DNA of 64,000 nt, from contig NZ_CP016279.1 in NCBI RefSeq assembly GCF_001542625.1, positions 7,440,001 to 7,504,000 of the forward strand. The letters run 5' to 3'. The first letter of the stretch is position 1. The number at the start of each line of letters is the position of its first letter. The notes under the pieces were generated by a model, which did not search any database, had not been told where the DNA came from, and was given only the letters and a program-made list of their open reading frames with translations. Source of the DNA: Streptomyces griseochromogenes. Its GTDB lineage: Bacteria; Actinomycetota; Actinomycetes; Streptomycetales; Streptomycetaceae. Positions 54,503 to 63,497 of the stretch are shown here, piece after piece. The position numbers and the translations under genes are program-made.

Positions 54503-55548
54503 GCGTCGCCGACCTCCTCAAGAACGTCTCCGTCGCGGACCTGACCGTCTACGCCCGGTCGATCCCGACCCCCGCGGACTTCCTGCTCACCCAGAGCGTC
54601 TTCGCCGAAACCAAGGTCCAGGACGTGAAGTGGCGGGTGCGACAGTCCAAGCGTCGCGTCAACGCCGCGTCCTACCGCGCGTACGACGCCAGCGTGCCGT
54701 TCGCGAAGCGCCAGGCCGAGTCCACGCAGACCGAGGGCACCCTGCCGGCGCTGGGCCAGAAGCTCCTCGTCGGCGAGATGGAACAGCTTCTCCTCGATGC
54801 CACACGCGGCGCGGACGAGGACCGGCTGATCGAACTGCTCTACGACGACACCGAAAGGCACGTCGAAGCCATCCGCTCCCGTCTGGAACTGGCGGCAGGT
54901 GACGTCCTGGTCGACGGCAAGTTCACCCTGGCCGGAGAGAACGGCCTGACCGTCGAAGTCGACTACGGCGTGCCCGCGGCGAACATGCCGACCGCTCCGA
55001 AGCCGTGGAGCGCCCCGGACGCGGACCCGATCGCGGACGAGTTGCGATGGATCGACCATCTCGACTCCATCGGCGCTCCGGCGCCGGAGATGGTGGTGAC
55101 CTCGCGGAAGGCGTGGTCTCACCTGGCGTCGAATGGCGCCTACCGGGCGGCCTACTACGGCACCCCTGCAGGCGGCCAGACACCGACGGCGACCCTGAAC
55201 CCGGAGCAGATCAATTCGGTGCGCGGCACGTATGGGCTGCCGCCGGTGACTCTCTACAAGGCGCAGGTGTGGCAGGACGATGTGTCGAAGCGGGTCCTGC
55301 CGGAGGACCGGTGGATCATGCTTCCGCCGGACCGGGCGAAGTGGGGCCAGACGCAGTACGGCACCACGACCGAGTCGCTCGCCCTGTCCCGGGGCACGAA
55401 CCCGCAGATCGAGCGCGAGGACGCCCCGGGCATTGTGATCACTCGTGACGCCGAGGACGACCCGGTGCAGATCTGGACCAAGGGCGCTGCAGCCGCAATG
55501 CCGGTCCTGTACGCGCCGGACTGCCACATCACGGCGACCGTCCTGTGA
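54499..55548 (+). CDS. phage major capsid protein, gpE-type
   Basis: A 349-aa HK97-fold major capsid protein of the PF03864 (gpE) class. It starts at GTG 54499. Recognised stretches are the N-terminal arm (VADLTVYARSIPTPADFLLT), a Lys/Arg-rich region, LIELLYDDTERHVEAIRSRL, EMVVTSRKAWSHLASN, and the C-terminal SKRVLPEDRWIMLPP. Length and order (scaffold, decoration, capsid) are those of lambda-like heads. The frame is intact, so the protein may be functional. Confidence 0.88.
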   Translation: MSVADLLKNVSVADLTVYARSIPTPADFLLTQSVFAETKVQDVKWRVRQSKRRVNAASYRAYDASVPFAKRQAESTQTEGTLPALGQKLLVGEMEQLLLDATRGADEDRLIELLYDDTERHVEAIRSRLELAAGDVLVDGKFTLAGENGLTVEVDYGVPAANMPTAPKPWSAPDADPIADELRWIDHLDSIGAPAPEMVVTSRKAWSHLASNGAYRAAYYGTPAGGQTPTATLNPEQINSVRGTYGLPPVTLYKAQVWQDDVSKRVLPEDRWIMLPPDRAKWGQTQYGTTTESLALSRGTNPQIEREDAPGIVITRDAEDDPVQIWTKGAAAAMPVLYAPDCHITATVL

Positions 55549-55751
55549 GCACCAACAGCTCCACCAGGGGCATCCTCGCCGCGACCGTGCACGTACTCGA
55601 TCCTGCCGAGCGAGTTCCGCTCGTACTGGAAGCCGGCATCGAGGTTACTGACCCGGCGATCGTCGAGCAGATCACCAATCCGCGGTGCTGGCAGGCCGAA
55701 ACTCTCGGCTCAGGCCGAACGAGCACCCATAAGTCGAAAGCCGCTCAGTAA
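55545..55751 (+). CDS. small phage protein after capsid gene
   Basis: A 68-aa protein from GTG 55545, overlapping the capsid stop by 4 bp. VPLVLEAGIEVTDPAIVEQI is the only folded-looking portion. Genes of this size after the major capsid gene encode head-completion or adaptor parts, but none is recognised here. A terminator follows at once. Confidence 0.6.
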   Translation: MSTNSSTRGILAATVHVLDPAERVPLVLEAGIEVTDPAIVEQITNPRCWQAETLGSGRTSTHKSKAAQ

Positions 55752-55762
55752 CCCCACTCAGC

Positions 55763-55794
55763 GGTGGGGAGCAGCACTCACGCTGCTCCCCACC
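55763..55794. terminator. terminator after the capsid module
   Basis: A perfect 13-bp stem (55763-55775 with 55782-55794) with loop ACTCAC. It begins 12 bp after the stop of the small post-capsid gene and ends the head transcript, which is unusual for a phage whose tail genes normally follow on the same transcript. Confidence 0.78.
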
Positions 55795-55809
55795 CTCGAC
55801 TTTCCAGGA

Positions 55810-56136
55810 ATGACTGTGCACAGCGACGTACTGCGCTGGCTCCAAGCCCAACTCGGACCCGATGTAGACACAACGGACCTCACCAGGAGATATCAGCGTC
55901 TCGGTTCCGCCCGAGCGGTCGCTCTCGAAGTACTGCAAGAGCGCATCGCTGTGCTCGTTGCCGAGCCGTTGAAGGTCACCGTCAACGGCGTGGTGACGAT
56001 CGATAACTCGGCCAACGTCGCCGCGTTGGAGAGGCGCGCCGCCCACATCACTGAAGCGGACGCCCCCGATGACGCATCCCCACCCAGCCACAGCTTGCTT
56101 ACGACCGTGCAGTTGTTTTCTCGGCCCCGTCGATAG
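55810..56136 (+). CDS. hypothetical phage-type protein
   Basis: A 108-aa protein from ATG 55810. It is helical at the start (SDVLRWLQAQLGPDVDTTDL) and has a short beta section (PLKVTVNGVVTIDNSANVAAL). It resembles small proteins found next to actinophage capsid genes. The C-terminus is basic and may be altered by a decayed end, since recognisable phage sequence stops here. Confidence 0.55.
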   Translation: MTVHSDVLRWLQAQLGPDVDTTDLTRRYQRLGSARAVALEVLQERIAVLVAEPLKVTVNGVVTIDNSANVAALERRAAHITEADAPDDASPPSHSLLTTVQLFSRPRR

Positions 56137-56188
56137 ACGCGTCGGCCACTGTGTCCGAGAAGCTGGCTTTGTAGGGCTCACTCCAAGG

Positions 56189-57007
56189 TCAGGCTGCCGC
56201 CTGCCAGGCGTCGACGAGTGACCGGACGGATGGGAACCGGCGCTCTGGGTCGGCGACAGTCGCTGTCCTGACGACCTCCAACTGCTCAGGTGTCCCGCGC
56301 CATTCCTTCTCCTCGTCGCCAGCGTCCAAAAGGAGGCGGAGTGCCCGCCCCAGAGCGAACACGGTTGTCCGGATGTCGATCAGCGATCCGCGCACGAACT
56401 CCTCTGGTGCCATATAACGCCTCGACCCGGGCAGCCGGTCCGCCTCCAGAACGAAGGGGCCTGCCCGGTATTCGTCCAAGTCGCAGAGCACCATGCGGTG
56501 CTCGTTGAAGTCGTACAACATGCATCCGTCATAGAAGTCGACTGCAACATATCCGGCTTCCTCCACGGCCAGATGGGCAGAGAGGATGGATTCCAGCGCG
56601 CCATGAATGGAGGGAAGGGGCTGTGCCCTGAACCGTGCCATCGGGCTGTCCGGGGCCGCCCGACCTCCATGACGTAAGACGGTTGGGTGGTAGAGAACCT
56701 TGCCACTCATCCATGGGTAGACCAGCACAAAGCCGTCTTCTGTGGCGAAGGAATTCATCAGGGGCACGATCGCCCGGTGTGAGACGCTTTGGTGAAACGA
56801 CACCGCCCGCCGCAGGGAGGAGATCCCCTGTGGCGTCGAAGCGCCTTTCACGAACCAACGTTGCCCTGATGCCAGCAGTCCGTATGAGATGCAACCAGAG
56901 TCCTGCGCTTCGAACCTCTGGAAGACGGTGCCCAACCGGTCGAGAGCGATTCCGAGCGTCGCAACGTGCGTGACGCTATGAAACGGGTTCGTCGTCATTT
57001 CGTACAT
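56189..57007 (-). CDS. protein kinase-like protein
   Basis: A 272-aa protein from ATG 57007 (ATG 56998 also possible). It has kinase-fold marks: Lys in QRWFVKGAST, hinge VLVYPWMSGKVLY, the catalytic loop in the form YVAVDFYDGCML, and CDLDEYRAG in place of DFG, then GSRRYMAPEEF as the P+1/APE segment. The HRD motif is changed to AVDFYDG, so it could be an atypical active kinase or a pseudokinase. No membrane anchor. It lies right of the phage module on the opposite strand. Confidence 0.7.
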   Translation of the reverse strand: MYEMTTNPFHSVTHVATLGIALDRLGTVFQRFEAQDSGCISYGLLASGQRWFVKGASTPQGISSLRRAVSFHQSVSHRAIVPLMNSFATEDGFVLVYPWMSGKVLYHPTVLRHGGRAAPDSPMARFRAQPLPSIHGALESILSAHLAVEEAGYVAVDFYDGCMLYDFNEHRMVLCDLDEYRAGPFVLEADRLPGSRRYMAPEEFVRGSLIDIRTTVFALGRALRLLLDAGDEEKEWRGTPEQLEVVRTATVADPERRFPSVRSLVDAWQAAA

Positions 57008-57379
57008 GATGTCACTCGCTCGCCGCCCCGTGCACATCGCGCACCGCATGCCGCACCTGACCAGCGAGACTCCCCGCAGTCGCCCCAGCCCTACGATCCC
57101 GCGGCGAGCACCGCCGCCATCCGGTACTACACCGTCGCCCTGCAAGACCTACTCACCGAACACGGCGTGCAAGCCATCTAGACAACAGCCCCCGCTGACC
57201 CTCCTCGATGCCGTAGATCACCAAGCCCTCGACGCCAGTACTCACGGCACACAAGGAACCAATTAGACACGCCTTAGATATGCGTTAGCAACACCTCCCA
57301 TATTCCTCTCGGACTGCATTCTGATTTTTACCTGCTTCCCGACGTCATGTAATGTCCGTCGCGGAACGGAAGGAAAGAC

Positions 57380-57760
57380 ATGGCAAGGCACGTAGAGACC
57401 TATTTCGTGGATGACTTGACTCAGGAGCGGGGCGATGACGTACAGACGCACTCATTTGAACTCGACGGCGTCTCCTACGAAATAGACCTCAGCGCGGCTT
57501 CATATGAGAACCTCGAATCCACGCTCTCCCCCTTCGTGAAGGCTGCTCGCCGGACGTCTTCTGGCAGGAGGGCGAGGTCTCGCAAGACGCCGGCGCCCAC
57601 CCGGAAGTGGGTTCCCGCTGCCACGTTCAGCGATGCCGAGCCGGATCCCGCGGAGATCCGGAAGTGGGCAAAGGATCGCAAGATCGCTGTGCCTGCACGT
57701 GGGCGGATCCCACGCTCTGTTCGAGAGCAGTTCCTGGCGGCTCAGGGCAAGGTTGATTGA
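57380..57760 (+). CDS. Lsr2-family nucleoid protein
   Basis: A 126-aa H-NS-like protein. The N-terminal dimerisation domain contains ETYFVDDLTQE and GVSYEIDLSAA. The C-terminal DNA-binding domain has EIRKWAKDRKIAVPARGRIP, where the RGR tripeptide enters the minor groove of AT-rich DNA. Lsr2 silences horizontally acquired genes in Streptomyces, and mobile elements often carry their own copy. The promoter region (57260-57360) is itself AT-rich. The AT-richer Dpd promoters upstream are plausible targets. Confidence 0.88.
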   Translation: MARHVETYFVDDLTQERGDDVQTHSFELDGVSYEIDLSAASYENLESTLSPFVKAARRTSSGRRARSRKTPAPTRKWVPAATFSDAEPDPAEIRKWAKDRKIAVPARGRIPRSVREQFLAAQGKVD

Positions 57761-58375
57761 TCGGGCCGCGCTGGTCCAGGGGACCGAGACTCGGCCCCCT
57801 GGCTTCGCCCTTGTCCAGACGTCCACCTCAGAGGCAACGGGGCTGTGCGTGCGCCATCCGGGTGATCTCCCTGAGACAGCGGGCACGCCGTGAGTGCGGG
57901 TGGCCCTTCGCTGGAGGATGCTGCGTGCGGGCCGGCGGCGCTTCGTCAACGGTCACAGGAAGCAACAGGCAAGGACGCTCCCCCCGGGGAGCGCCCGGTG
58001 TCGAGGTAGAGCCGTGTATCCATAGCCTGTGGATACACGGCTCTCGTTGATATTCGGTACCGATGTCGAGGCTCACGTCCTAGCCTCTCCATCAACGCGA
58101 TGACGGAGACGAGTAGCCCTGGATCACGCGAGCCGAGAAAGCTGCTGGCAGCTGGGAAGGCAGCCTCGCGCCCTAGGGTGAATCCACTCCCGAGTGCGGG
58201 GAGGAACGGCCTCATGGACGGCCCAATGCCCCGCCGGTTGACCCCCGTGACCAGGTCGTGAATGAGGCCACCACCTGGTGGTGGCGAAGGCGCGGTGGCA
58301 CCGCGAGTTGCCCCTTCTCGCCCGCGCTCCCAAAGGATCACGTCACGACGGCTGATCGAATGGAGCACCGGCAGA
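57761..58375. other. long leader before serS with two hairpins
   Basis: 615 bp with no supported gene. It holds a short GC hairpin (57976-57993, 8-bp stem) and the strong hairpin at 58008-58044. The serS ribosome site GGAG is at 58362-58365. No T-box antiterminator sequence was recognised. Confidence 0.4.
58008..58044. terminator. strong 15-bp hairpin between lsr2 and serS
   Basis: A perfect 15-bp stem (58008-58022 with 58030-58044) with a 7-nt loop and no T-tract after it. It probably ends the lsr2 transcript. It might instead be a regulatory structure in the serS leader. Confidence 0.6.
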
Positions 58376-59662
58376 ATGATCGATGTCACCCTGATTCGCC
58401 AGAACCCGGAGTACGTCCAGCAGGCCCTGGCCAAGCGGGCGGTCCACGTCGACCTCGACGCGTTCCTGCGCCTGGACGAAGACTACCGGCAGGTGCGCAC
58501 CGAGGTAGAACGCCTCCGCGGGGACCGCAAGAGGATCTCGGGCGAGATCGGGAAGCGGCAACGGGCTGGTGAGGGTGTGGCGGACCTGCACCCGGAGGCG
58601 ACAGCCGTCAGCGAGCAACTGACCGCCGCCGAGACGCGGCTCGCCGAACTGGAGCAGGCCCGGCAGGGCTTCCTAGATCCGCTTCCGAACATGCCCGACG
58701 CGGACGTGCCGGCCGGGGGCAAGGAGAACAACGAGGTCGTCCGCGAAGTCGGGCGACGCCCGGAGTTCGGGTTCACGCCCAAGGATCACGTGGAGCTCGC
58801 CCAGCAACTCGGTCTGGTCGACTACGAGCGGGGTACGAAGCTCGGCGGCAGCGGTTTCTGGCTCTACCGGGGTAGCGGTGCGCTCCTCGAGTGGGCGCTG
58901 CTGAACTACTTCGTCGAGGCCCATGTGCGCGATGGCTACGAGTTCGTGCTGCCGCCGCACGTGCTGACCTTTGCGGCCGGGTACGCGGCGGGCCAGTTCC
59001 CGAAATTCGCCGACGAGGTCTTTGCCCTGGAGGAGGGCGAGCAAGGCCCGGAGCGGTTCTTGCTGCCGACCGCGGAGACCGCGCTGGTTAACCTGCACCG
59101 GGACGAGACACTGCCCGAGGCCGAACTGCCGAAGCGGTACGTCGCCTATACGCCGTGCTACCGCAAGGAGGCCGGCGGCTACCGCACCGCCGAGCGGGGG
59201 ACCCTGCGAGGGCACCAGTTCAACAAGGTCGAGCTGTTCCAGTTCAACCACCCGGACGCCTCCGACGCGGCGCACGAGGACCTCCTCCATAAGGCCGAGG
59301 AATTGGTAAACGAGTTGGGCCTGCACTACCGGATCACACGGCTTGCGGCCGGGGACACAAGCGCGGCGATGGCCAAGACCTACGACGTCGAGGTGTGGCT
59401 GCCGAGTATCGGCTCGTACGTCGAGGTCAGCTCGGTTTCGAACGCCCGCGACTACCAGGCGAGGCGCGGCAACATTCGCTTCCGGCCCCGGCAGGGCAGG
59501 TCGGCGTACGTGCACACGCTGAACGCCTCGGGACTGGCCACCAGCCGCCTGGTGCCCACGCTCCTGGAACAGCACCAGCAGACCGACGGCACCGTGGCGG
59601 TCCCGGACGTCCTGCGGAAGTGGGTCCCGAGCGGCGTCCTGGCAGCACCGGTGTCGGCCTGA
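58376..59662 (+). CDS. serS: seryl-tRNA synthetase
   Basis: The 428-aa class II synthetase is complete. It starts at ATG 58376 (MIDVTLIRQNPEYVQ). The N-terminal two-helix coiled-coil arm runs to about residue 105. Motif 2 is TPCYRKEAGGYRTAERGT with RGHQFNKVELFQF. Motif 3 is NASGLATSRLVPTLLEQHQ. It charges tRNA-Ser with serine. Whether it is the sole or a second copy in the genome cannot be seen. Second copies in Streptomyces can give resistance to SerRS inhibitors or supply seryl-tRNA to biosynthesis. The neighbouring phosphotransferase-like gene fits a small accessory cluster. Confidence 0.92.
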   Translation: MIDVTLIRQNPEYVQQALAKRAVHVDLDAFLRLDEDYRQVRTEVERLRGDRKRISGEIGKRQRAGEGVADLHPEATAVSEQLTAAETRLAELEQARQGFLDPLPNMPDADVPAGGKENNEVVREVGRRPEFGFTPKDHVELAQQLGLVDYERGTKLGGSGFWLYRGSGALLEWALLNYFVEAHVRDGYEFVLPPHVLTFAAGYAAGQFPKFADEVFALEEGEQGPERFLLPTAETALVNLHRDETLPEAELPKRYVAYTPCYRKEAGGYRTAERGTLRGHQFNKVELFQFNHPDASDAAHEDLLHKAEELVNELGLHYRITRLAAGDTSAAMAKTYDVEVWLPSIGSYVEVSSVSNARDYQARRGNIRFRPRQGRSAYVHTLNASGLATSRLVPTLLEQHQQTDGTVAVPDVLRKWVPSGVLAAPVSA

Positions 59663-59707
59663 CGCCGAGCAGGTCGACCGTCGTGCACTGAATGTGTGTC
59701 CCTCAGC

Positions 59708-60715
59708 TCAGAATGTCCAGCCACGCCGGTCGGCCAGCCATCGCAGTGTGACCTCTCCACACCACGTCTGGTGCTGGCGAATGTGCGGTGACCAGTCTGC
59801 TGGGGGCTGTCCACCGGAGGTGAGGAAGAACCCTGAGAGCGCGGCCAGTGCCGCATCGAGTTGCTCGTCGGCGACTCCGCGGGCGGTGGGGTGCTGGGTG
59901 AACAGGGCGGTGGCATCGTGGCCGTCTGCGTGGGCGGTCGCCAGGAGCAGGACGAGGTCGAACCAGCTTGCCCCCAGGCAGGGCCAGTTCCAGTCGCAGA
60001 TCCACGCCGTGCCGGATGCGTCGATCAGCACATTGTCTTGGCGCAGGTCGTGGTGGAGTACGGCATTTCCCGCGACGGCCTCCCGCCATCCGCCTTCCAG
60101 GTCGGCCAGCATGTCCAGTAGGTCGAGTGGCACCCAGGAAGGCAGGATGTTCATGGGCGTGGCCCCGCGTGCAAGGTTGCGCCAGTCGGCGAAGTCACCA
60201 CCTTCACCCACTGGCTTGAGGCCGACATGCTGGAGTCCTGCGGGTGGGGTGGAGAGGGCCTCCGCCGTGATCGAGTAGGCGTCGAGGGTGGCTGTCAGCT
60301 GATCAGGATCCCATGGCGTGGTGGGCAAGCGACCACCGTCGACAGCAGCGATGCCGAGGATGACCCATCCGTCATGTTCCTCGATCCACTGGAGGCGTGG
60401 CGCCGGAATCGCCGCGGGGAGCGCCTGGTTGATCAACGCTTCCCGGCGGTAGCAATCGGCGACCACAGTGTTGTCCAGGCTGTTGACCGCCTTCACGAAG
60501 TGAGGTCCGGAGGCCCCGCGGAGTACTGCGGCGAAGCCGCTGGTGAATCCGCTCCCTGTGCTGGGCCCGGCCTGTACCTCGCCTTCAAGACGTCGGCTGA
60601 TTAGTTGGCGAACCCCCTGGGGGAGATCCCTCCAGTGTGGGCGTACCGCTGTCGAGTTGTACCGGAGGCGTGGGGTGATGATGTTGGGCATACCATCAGG
60701 ATGAGGGAACTGCAT
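59708..60715 (-). CDS. aminoglycoside phosphotransferase-fold protein
   Basis: A 335-aa protein of the APH/choline-kinase fold. The catalytic loop is VLHHDLRQDNVLIDASG and the metal-binding Asp is in WICDWNWPCLGASWFDLVLL. The N-terminal Lys is in PHFVKAVNS. Such proteins phosphorylate small molecules. The antibiotic specificity residues of true APH enzymes cannot be judged, so no resistance is claimed. It is convergent with serS, 45 bp apart. ATG 60715 or 60691 may be the start. Confidence 0.82.
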   Translation of the reverse strand: MQFPHPDGMPNIITPRLRYNSTAVRPHWRDLPQGVRQLISRRLEGEVQAGPSTGSGFTSGFAAVLRGASGPHFVKAVNSLDNTVVADCYRREALINQALPAAIPAPRLQWIEEHDGWVILGIAAVDGGRLPTTPWDPDQLTATLDAYSITAEALSTPPAGLQHVGLKPVGEGGDFADWRNLARGATPMNILPSWVPLDLLDMLADLEGGWREAVAGNAVLHHDLRQDNVLIDASGTAWICDWNWPCLGASWFDLVLLLATAHADGHDATALFTQHPTARGVADEQLDAALAALSGFFLTSGGQPPADWSPHIRQHQTWCGEVTLRWLADRRGWTF

Positions 60716-61785
60716 TTCCGTGCGCCATGGAATTGTCGCGTGGACCAGTGTCCGTCCATTCGCCGGCTGAGCCTCATAGGCCTACATCGCCGAGCGTCAT
60801 CCGTGCAGCCACTGTCTGACCCGCTGTTCTCACTCGGTGATCACCGGTGGCGCCATCTTCCGGGGTGCGGCAGGACCGCTGGTCCAGGACCCGCGCCTTC
60901 GGATGCTCCCGTCAGGCGAACGTCACCCGAGCTCCCTCTCTTCCGTATGCCCGAGCAGACCTTCGTGACAGATACTGCGATGATGCCCTGCCCTTCCGCT
61001 ACGGGGGAAGCCGAAGGACAGGGCGGCTCTCATCGGCAGCCTCAGCGCATGGCCGTCGCGCGTAGATCGCGAGGTGTCGCCGATGGGTTTCTGCCGCACT
61101 TCTGATTGCTCAACTCTGCACTGATGAAGTGCGCTTCGCGTATCACAGGTGTGATATTGCGGTCGAGAGCTTCTGACTGCCTTCTCCGTCAGACGCCTCA
61201 TCGCCCCACAATCATCTCTGTCGACTGGCGCGTTGAACGGGTTGACGAGGTTCTCGACGCGTTGAGCGCGCACTCGGCATATGTGGATCGGGAGATGGTG
61301 GTCCGGAAGCGCCGGGCGGTCGGTGCGTGCGCGTACCGAGCGCAAGACGTGGGCGTGGTTCGAACGGCGTCCTCTCGACTGGATGCTCTCGCTGCCCAGC
61401 GGACGACAGGTGTTGCGACACAGGACACCGTCGCAATCGCTCAGGCTGGGGTCACCGAGCGGAAGTCCTCTCTCTCCTCGCCCCGGAGCGCCGCCGATCT
61501 GCCTGGGTCTTGATGAGAATTGAGAATCTGCAGATCGGGCACGGTGCGGTTCGAGTGTCAGGGAACGGTCCCTCTCGGCTTTGGGAACGCGCTTGAACCG
61601 AGCCACCAGGCTGGTGACGGGTGGTGCTCATTGAGGAGTCTCGCAAGGCGGTATGCCTCGTGCAGGAAGTGGAAAATCCTTTCGTGGGCGCCGTCGGGCT
61701 TGTCGGGGTGCCATTTCCTGGCCGCGGCGCGGTACAACCGGAAATCCTGGTGACGGGTCCTGCGGTGCAGTGTCGGCGCGGCCGT
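60716..61785. other. 1.07-kb region without a supported gene
   Basis: Open frames here are Arg/Ser-rich with poor codon bias on both strands. No domain, insertion sequence or RNA gene was recognised. It may be decayed coding sequence. Confidence 0.4.
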
Positions 61786-62592
61786 TCAGCCGGCCGCGGC
61801 CTCTCCCTGGTGGTCGGCCGCTTCTCGTCCCGCGTCGGACTCCGTGTGCTCCGTGTGCTCGGCCGCCACGTGCTCCAGCGCCTCGTAAAGCGCGCGGGCC
61901 CGCTGGCTGCGCGGGCTACCGAAGGCCTCCCGGGGGGCGGTGAGCAGCAGGAGCCACTGAGCGCCGGTCATCCGCATCCGGCCGGCCGCCCGTACGGCGC
62001 TCAGCAGGCGCCGATTCTCGGGCTTCTTCAGCGGCCCCTGCACAGGCGTCACCAGCTGGTACGCAGCCCCCCGCAACTGCTGGCGCAGATGCAGCGGCAC
62101 CTTCTCCCACGACGGGGCGTCCGCGCCAGGCAGGAGCCGGCCCCGGGCGGCCCCGGACTCGGCCGGCACCGGCGCCGCGCTGCTGGCCGCCGCTCGCCCG
62201 GAGCGGGTCCGGCCGGCTGGCCCCGCGGGCTCTGGCACCGCCGACTGGGAATCGGGGCGGGCGGGGGGCTGCTGCTCGTCAGCCGGGGCGTCGGCCGTGC
62301 AGGAGCCGGCGCGGGTGTGGGCGGCCAGATTGGCAGGCGTGCCAGCGTACGAACACCCCGCACAGCGCACCCAGCCCGCCTCCTCGACGGCCGCCTGAAC
62401 CACCGAGCGCCCCGGACCGAAACCCGCCGTCACCAGCCGTTGAGGCAGCTTCATTCCCTGCAGGGCGCGCAGTGCCGCGGCCGCGGTGATGTCGTGCCCC
62501 AGCACGAACCACCGGCCGATCTCCGCCTCCTCACCGCACCCGCAAAAGCAGTCCCCCGTCGGCACCAGCCGAATCTTCCTCGTGTCCGTCAC
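61786..62592 (-). CDS. conserved Streptomyces protein with metal-binding Cys motifs
   Basis: A 268-aa protein from GTG 62592. The N-terminus VTDTRKIRLVPTGDCFCGCG continues to GRWFVLGHD, a pattern found in many Streptomyces proteins of unknown function. A second Cys/His group follows (VRCAGCSYAG with AAHTRAG), resembling a zinc finger. The centre is Pro/Ala-rich and disordered. The C-terminus is helical (PLHLRQQLRGAAYQLVTPVQ). The two metal sites suggest DNA or RNA binding. Function unknown. Confidence 0.7.
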   Translation of the reverse strand: MTDTRKIRLVPTGDCFCGCGEEAEIGRWFVLGHDITAAAALRALQGMKLPQRLVTAGFGPGRSVVQAAVEEAGWVRCAGCSYAGTPANLAAHTRAGSCTADAPADEQQPPARPDSQSAVPEPAGPAGRTRSGRAAASSAAPVPAESGAARGRLLPGADAPSWEKVPLHLRQQLRGAAYQLVTPVQGPLKKPENRRLLSAVRAAGRMRMTGAQWLLLLTAPREAFGSPRSQRARALYEALEHVAAEHTEHTESDAGREAADHQGEAAAG

Positions 62593-62991
62593 GCCCCCGG
62601 ACCCTACGCAGCCCCAAGACCCCAGGCCGGTACGAACACGCACCCCGACCACAACCGACCGGAAGTGAGCAGCGCACAACCAGGCACGATCAACCCGTAC
62701 CCACAGCGAGCCCTGCCGCCACTGCAGAAGCACGCGACCGAACAGCGTGCTGTCACAACGTGCTCATATAGCTTGCCCAGCTCACTTACTGACTCACCGC
62801 GGGCGAGCTGTGTGCCTGGCTCGCCGCCCAGGACGACGTCGCCGACGCCGTGATCCACCCGCCGCCTGTGCGGCCCCGCAGGTCAGTGACCTACGTGGGA
62901 TCTGGAACTAAGCCGCACGCAAGGGTTTCATCCACGTTTTACTCAAGGCCCATCTGCCTCAGCGTCAGGTGCTGCGAAGTTCTACCAGGCC
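62593..62991. other. 399-bp gap
   Basis: No supported gene. It would contain the promoter of the minus-strand conserved protein and the 3' region of the next minus-strand gene. I see no clear hairpin or repeat. Confidence 0.4.
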
Positions 62992-63231
62992 CTACTCGAC
63001 TCGGTAGCCCCACTCCTCCCACACGATGCGCTTCCACTGGCGCTCTTCCTGCTCACGTCGCGCGGTACGGCGGCGCTGGACTTCGACGACGACAGCCAGG
63101 CCGATGGAAATGCCCACGACAGCGACAAAGGAAATCCAGACTCCGCATAGAGAGGCCAGCAGGAGAACTCCGCCCCCGAAGATCAGTAGTCCTACAGCAA
63201 TGGCTGTTGGATCATTCGCCAGTCGCCGCAT
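62992..63231 (-). CDS. small membrane protein
   Basis: A 79-aa protein from ATG 63231. It has two adjacent hydrophobic helices (AIAVGLLIFGGGVLLLASL and WISFVAVVGISIGLAVVVEV), followed by a highly charged Arg/Glu tail (RRRTARREQEERQWKRIVWE). No family recognised. Confidence 0.55.
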   Translation of the reverse strand: MRRLANDPTAIAVGLLIFGGGVLLLASLCGVWISFVAVVGISIGLAVVVEVQRRRTARREQEERQWKRIVWEEWGYRVE

Positions 63232-63497
63232 TACCGAGATCCCGGCTCTCGGCACGAATGTCTCGCCCCTGGAAGGTAGGTGCCATATATCGGGACTGGC
63301 ATGCTTCCTATGCCTCCGCTCAGAGTCCATTGAGCTTGTTGATGCTCATGTCACTGCTCCCTCAACCGGAGCCATGTGTACGGAACTGCGAGCGGCGCGT
63401 CAACATGGCCGTGGGGGCCTCTGGCCCTTCGCGCCAGGCCGACGTGCAGCGCCCTATGTGGCCACCGCAGATCGCCCAGACGCTCGTGGCGCGACCG

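Noticed and set aside
57761..58375. T-box riboswitch ahead of serS
   Set aside because: No T-box antiterminator sequence or specifier arm could be recognised; only simple hairpins are visible.
61621..62853. 410-residue plus-strand frame
   Set aside because: Arg/Pro-rich and antisense to the conserved protein with GDCFCGCG and GRWFVLGHD motifs on the minus strand.
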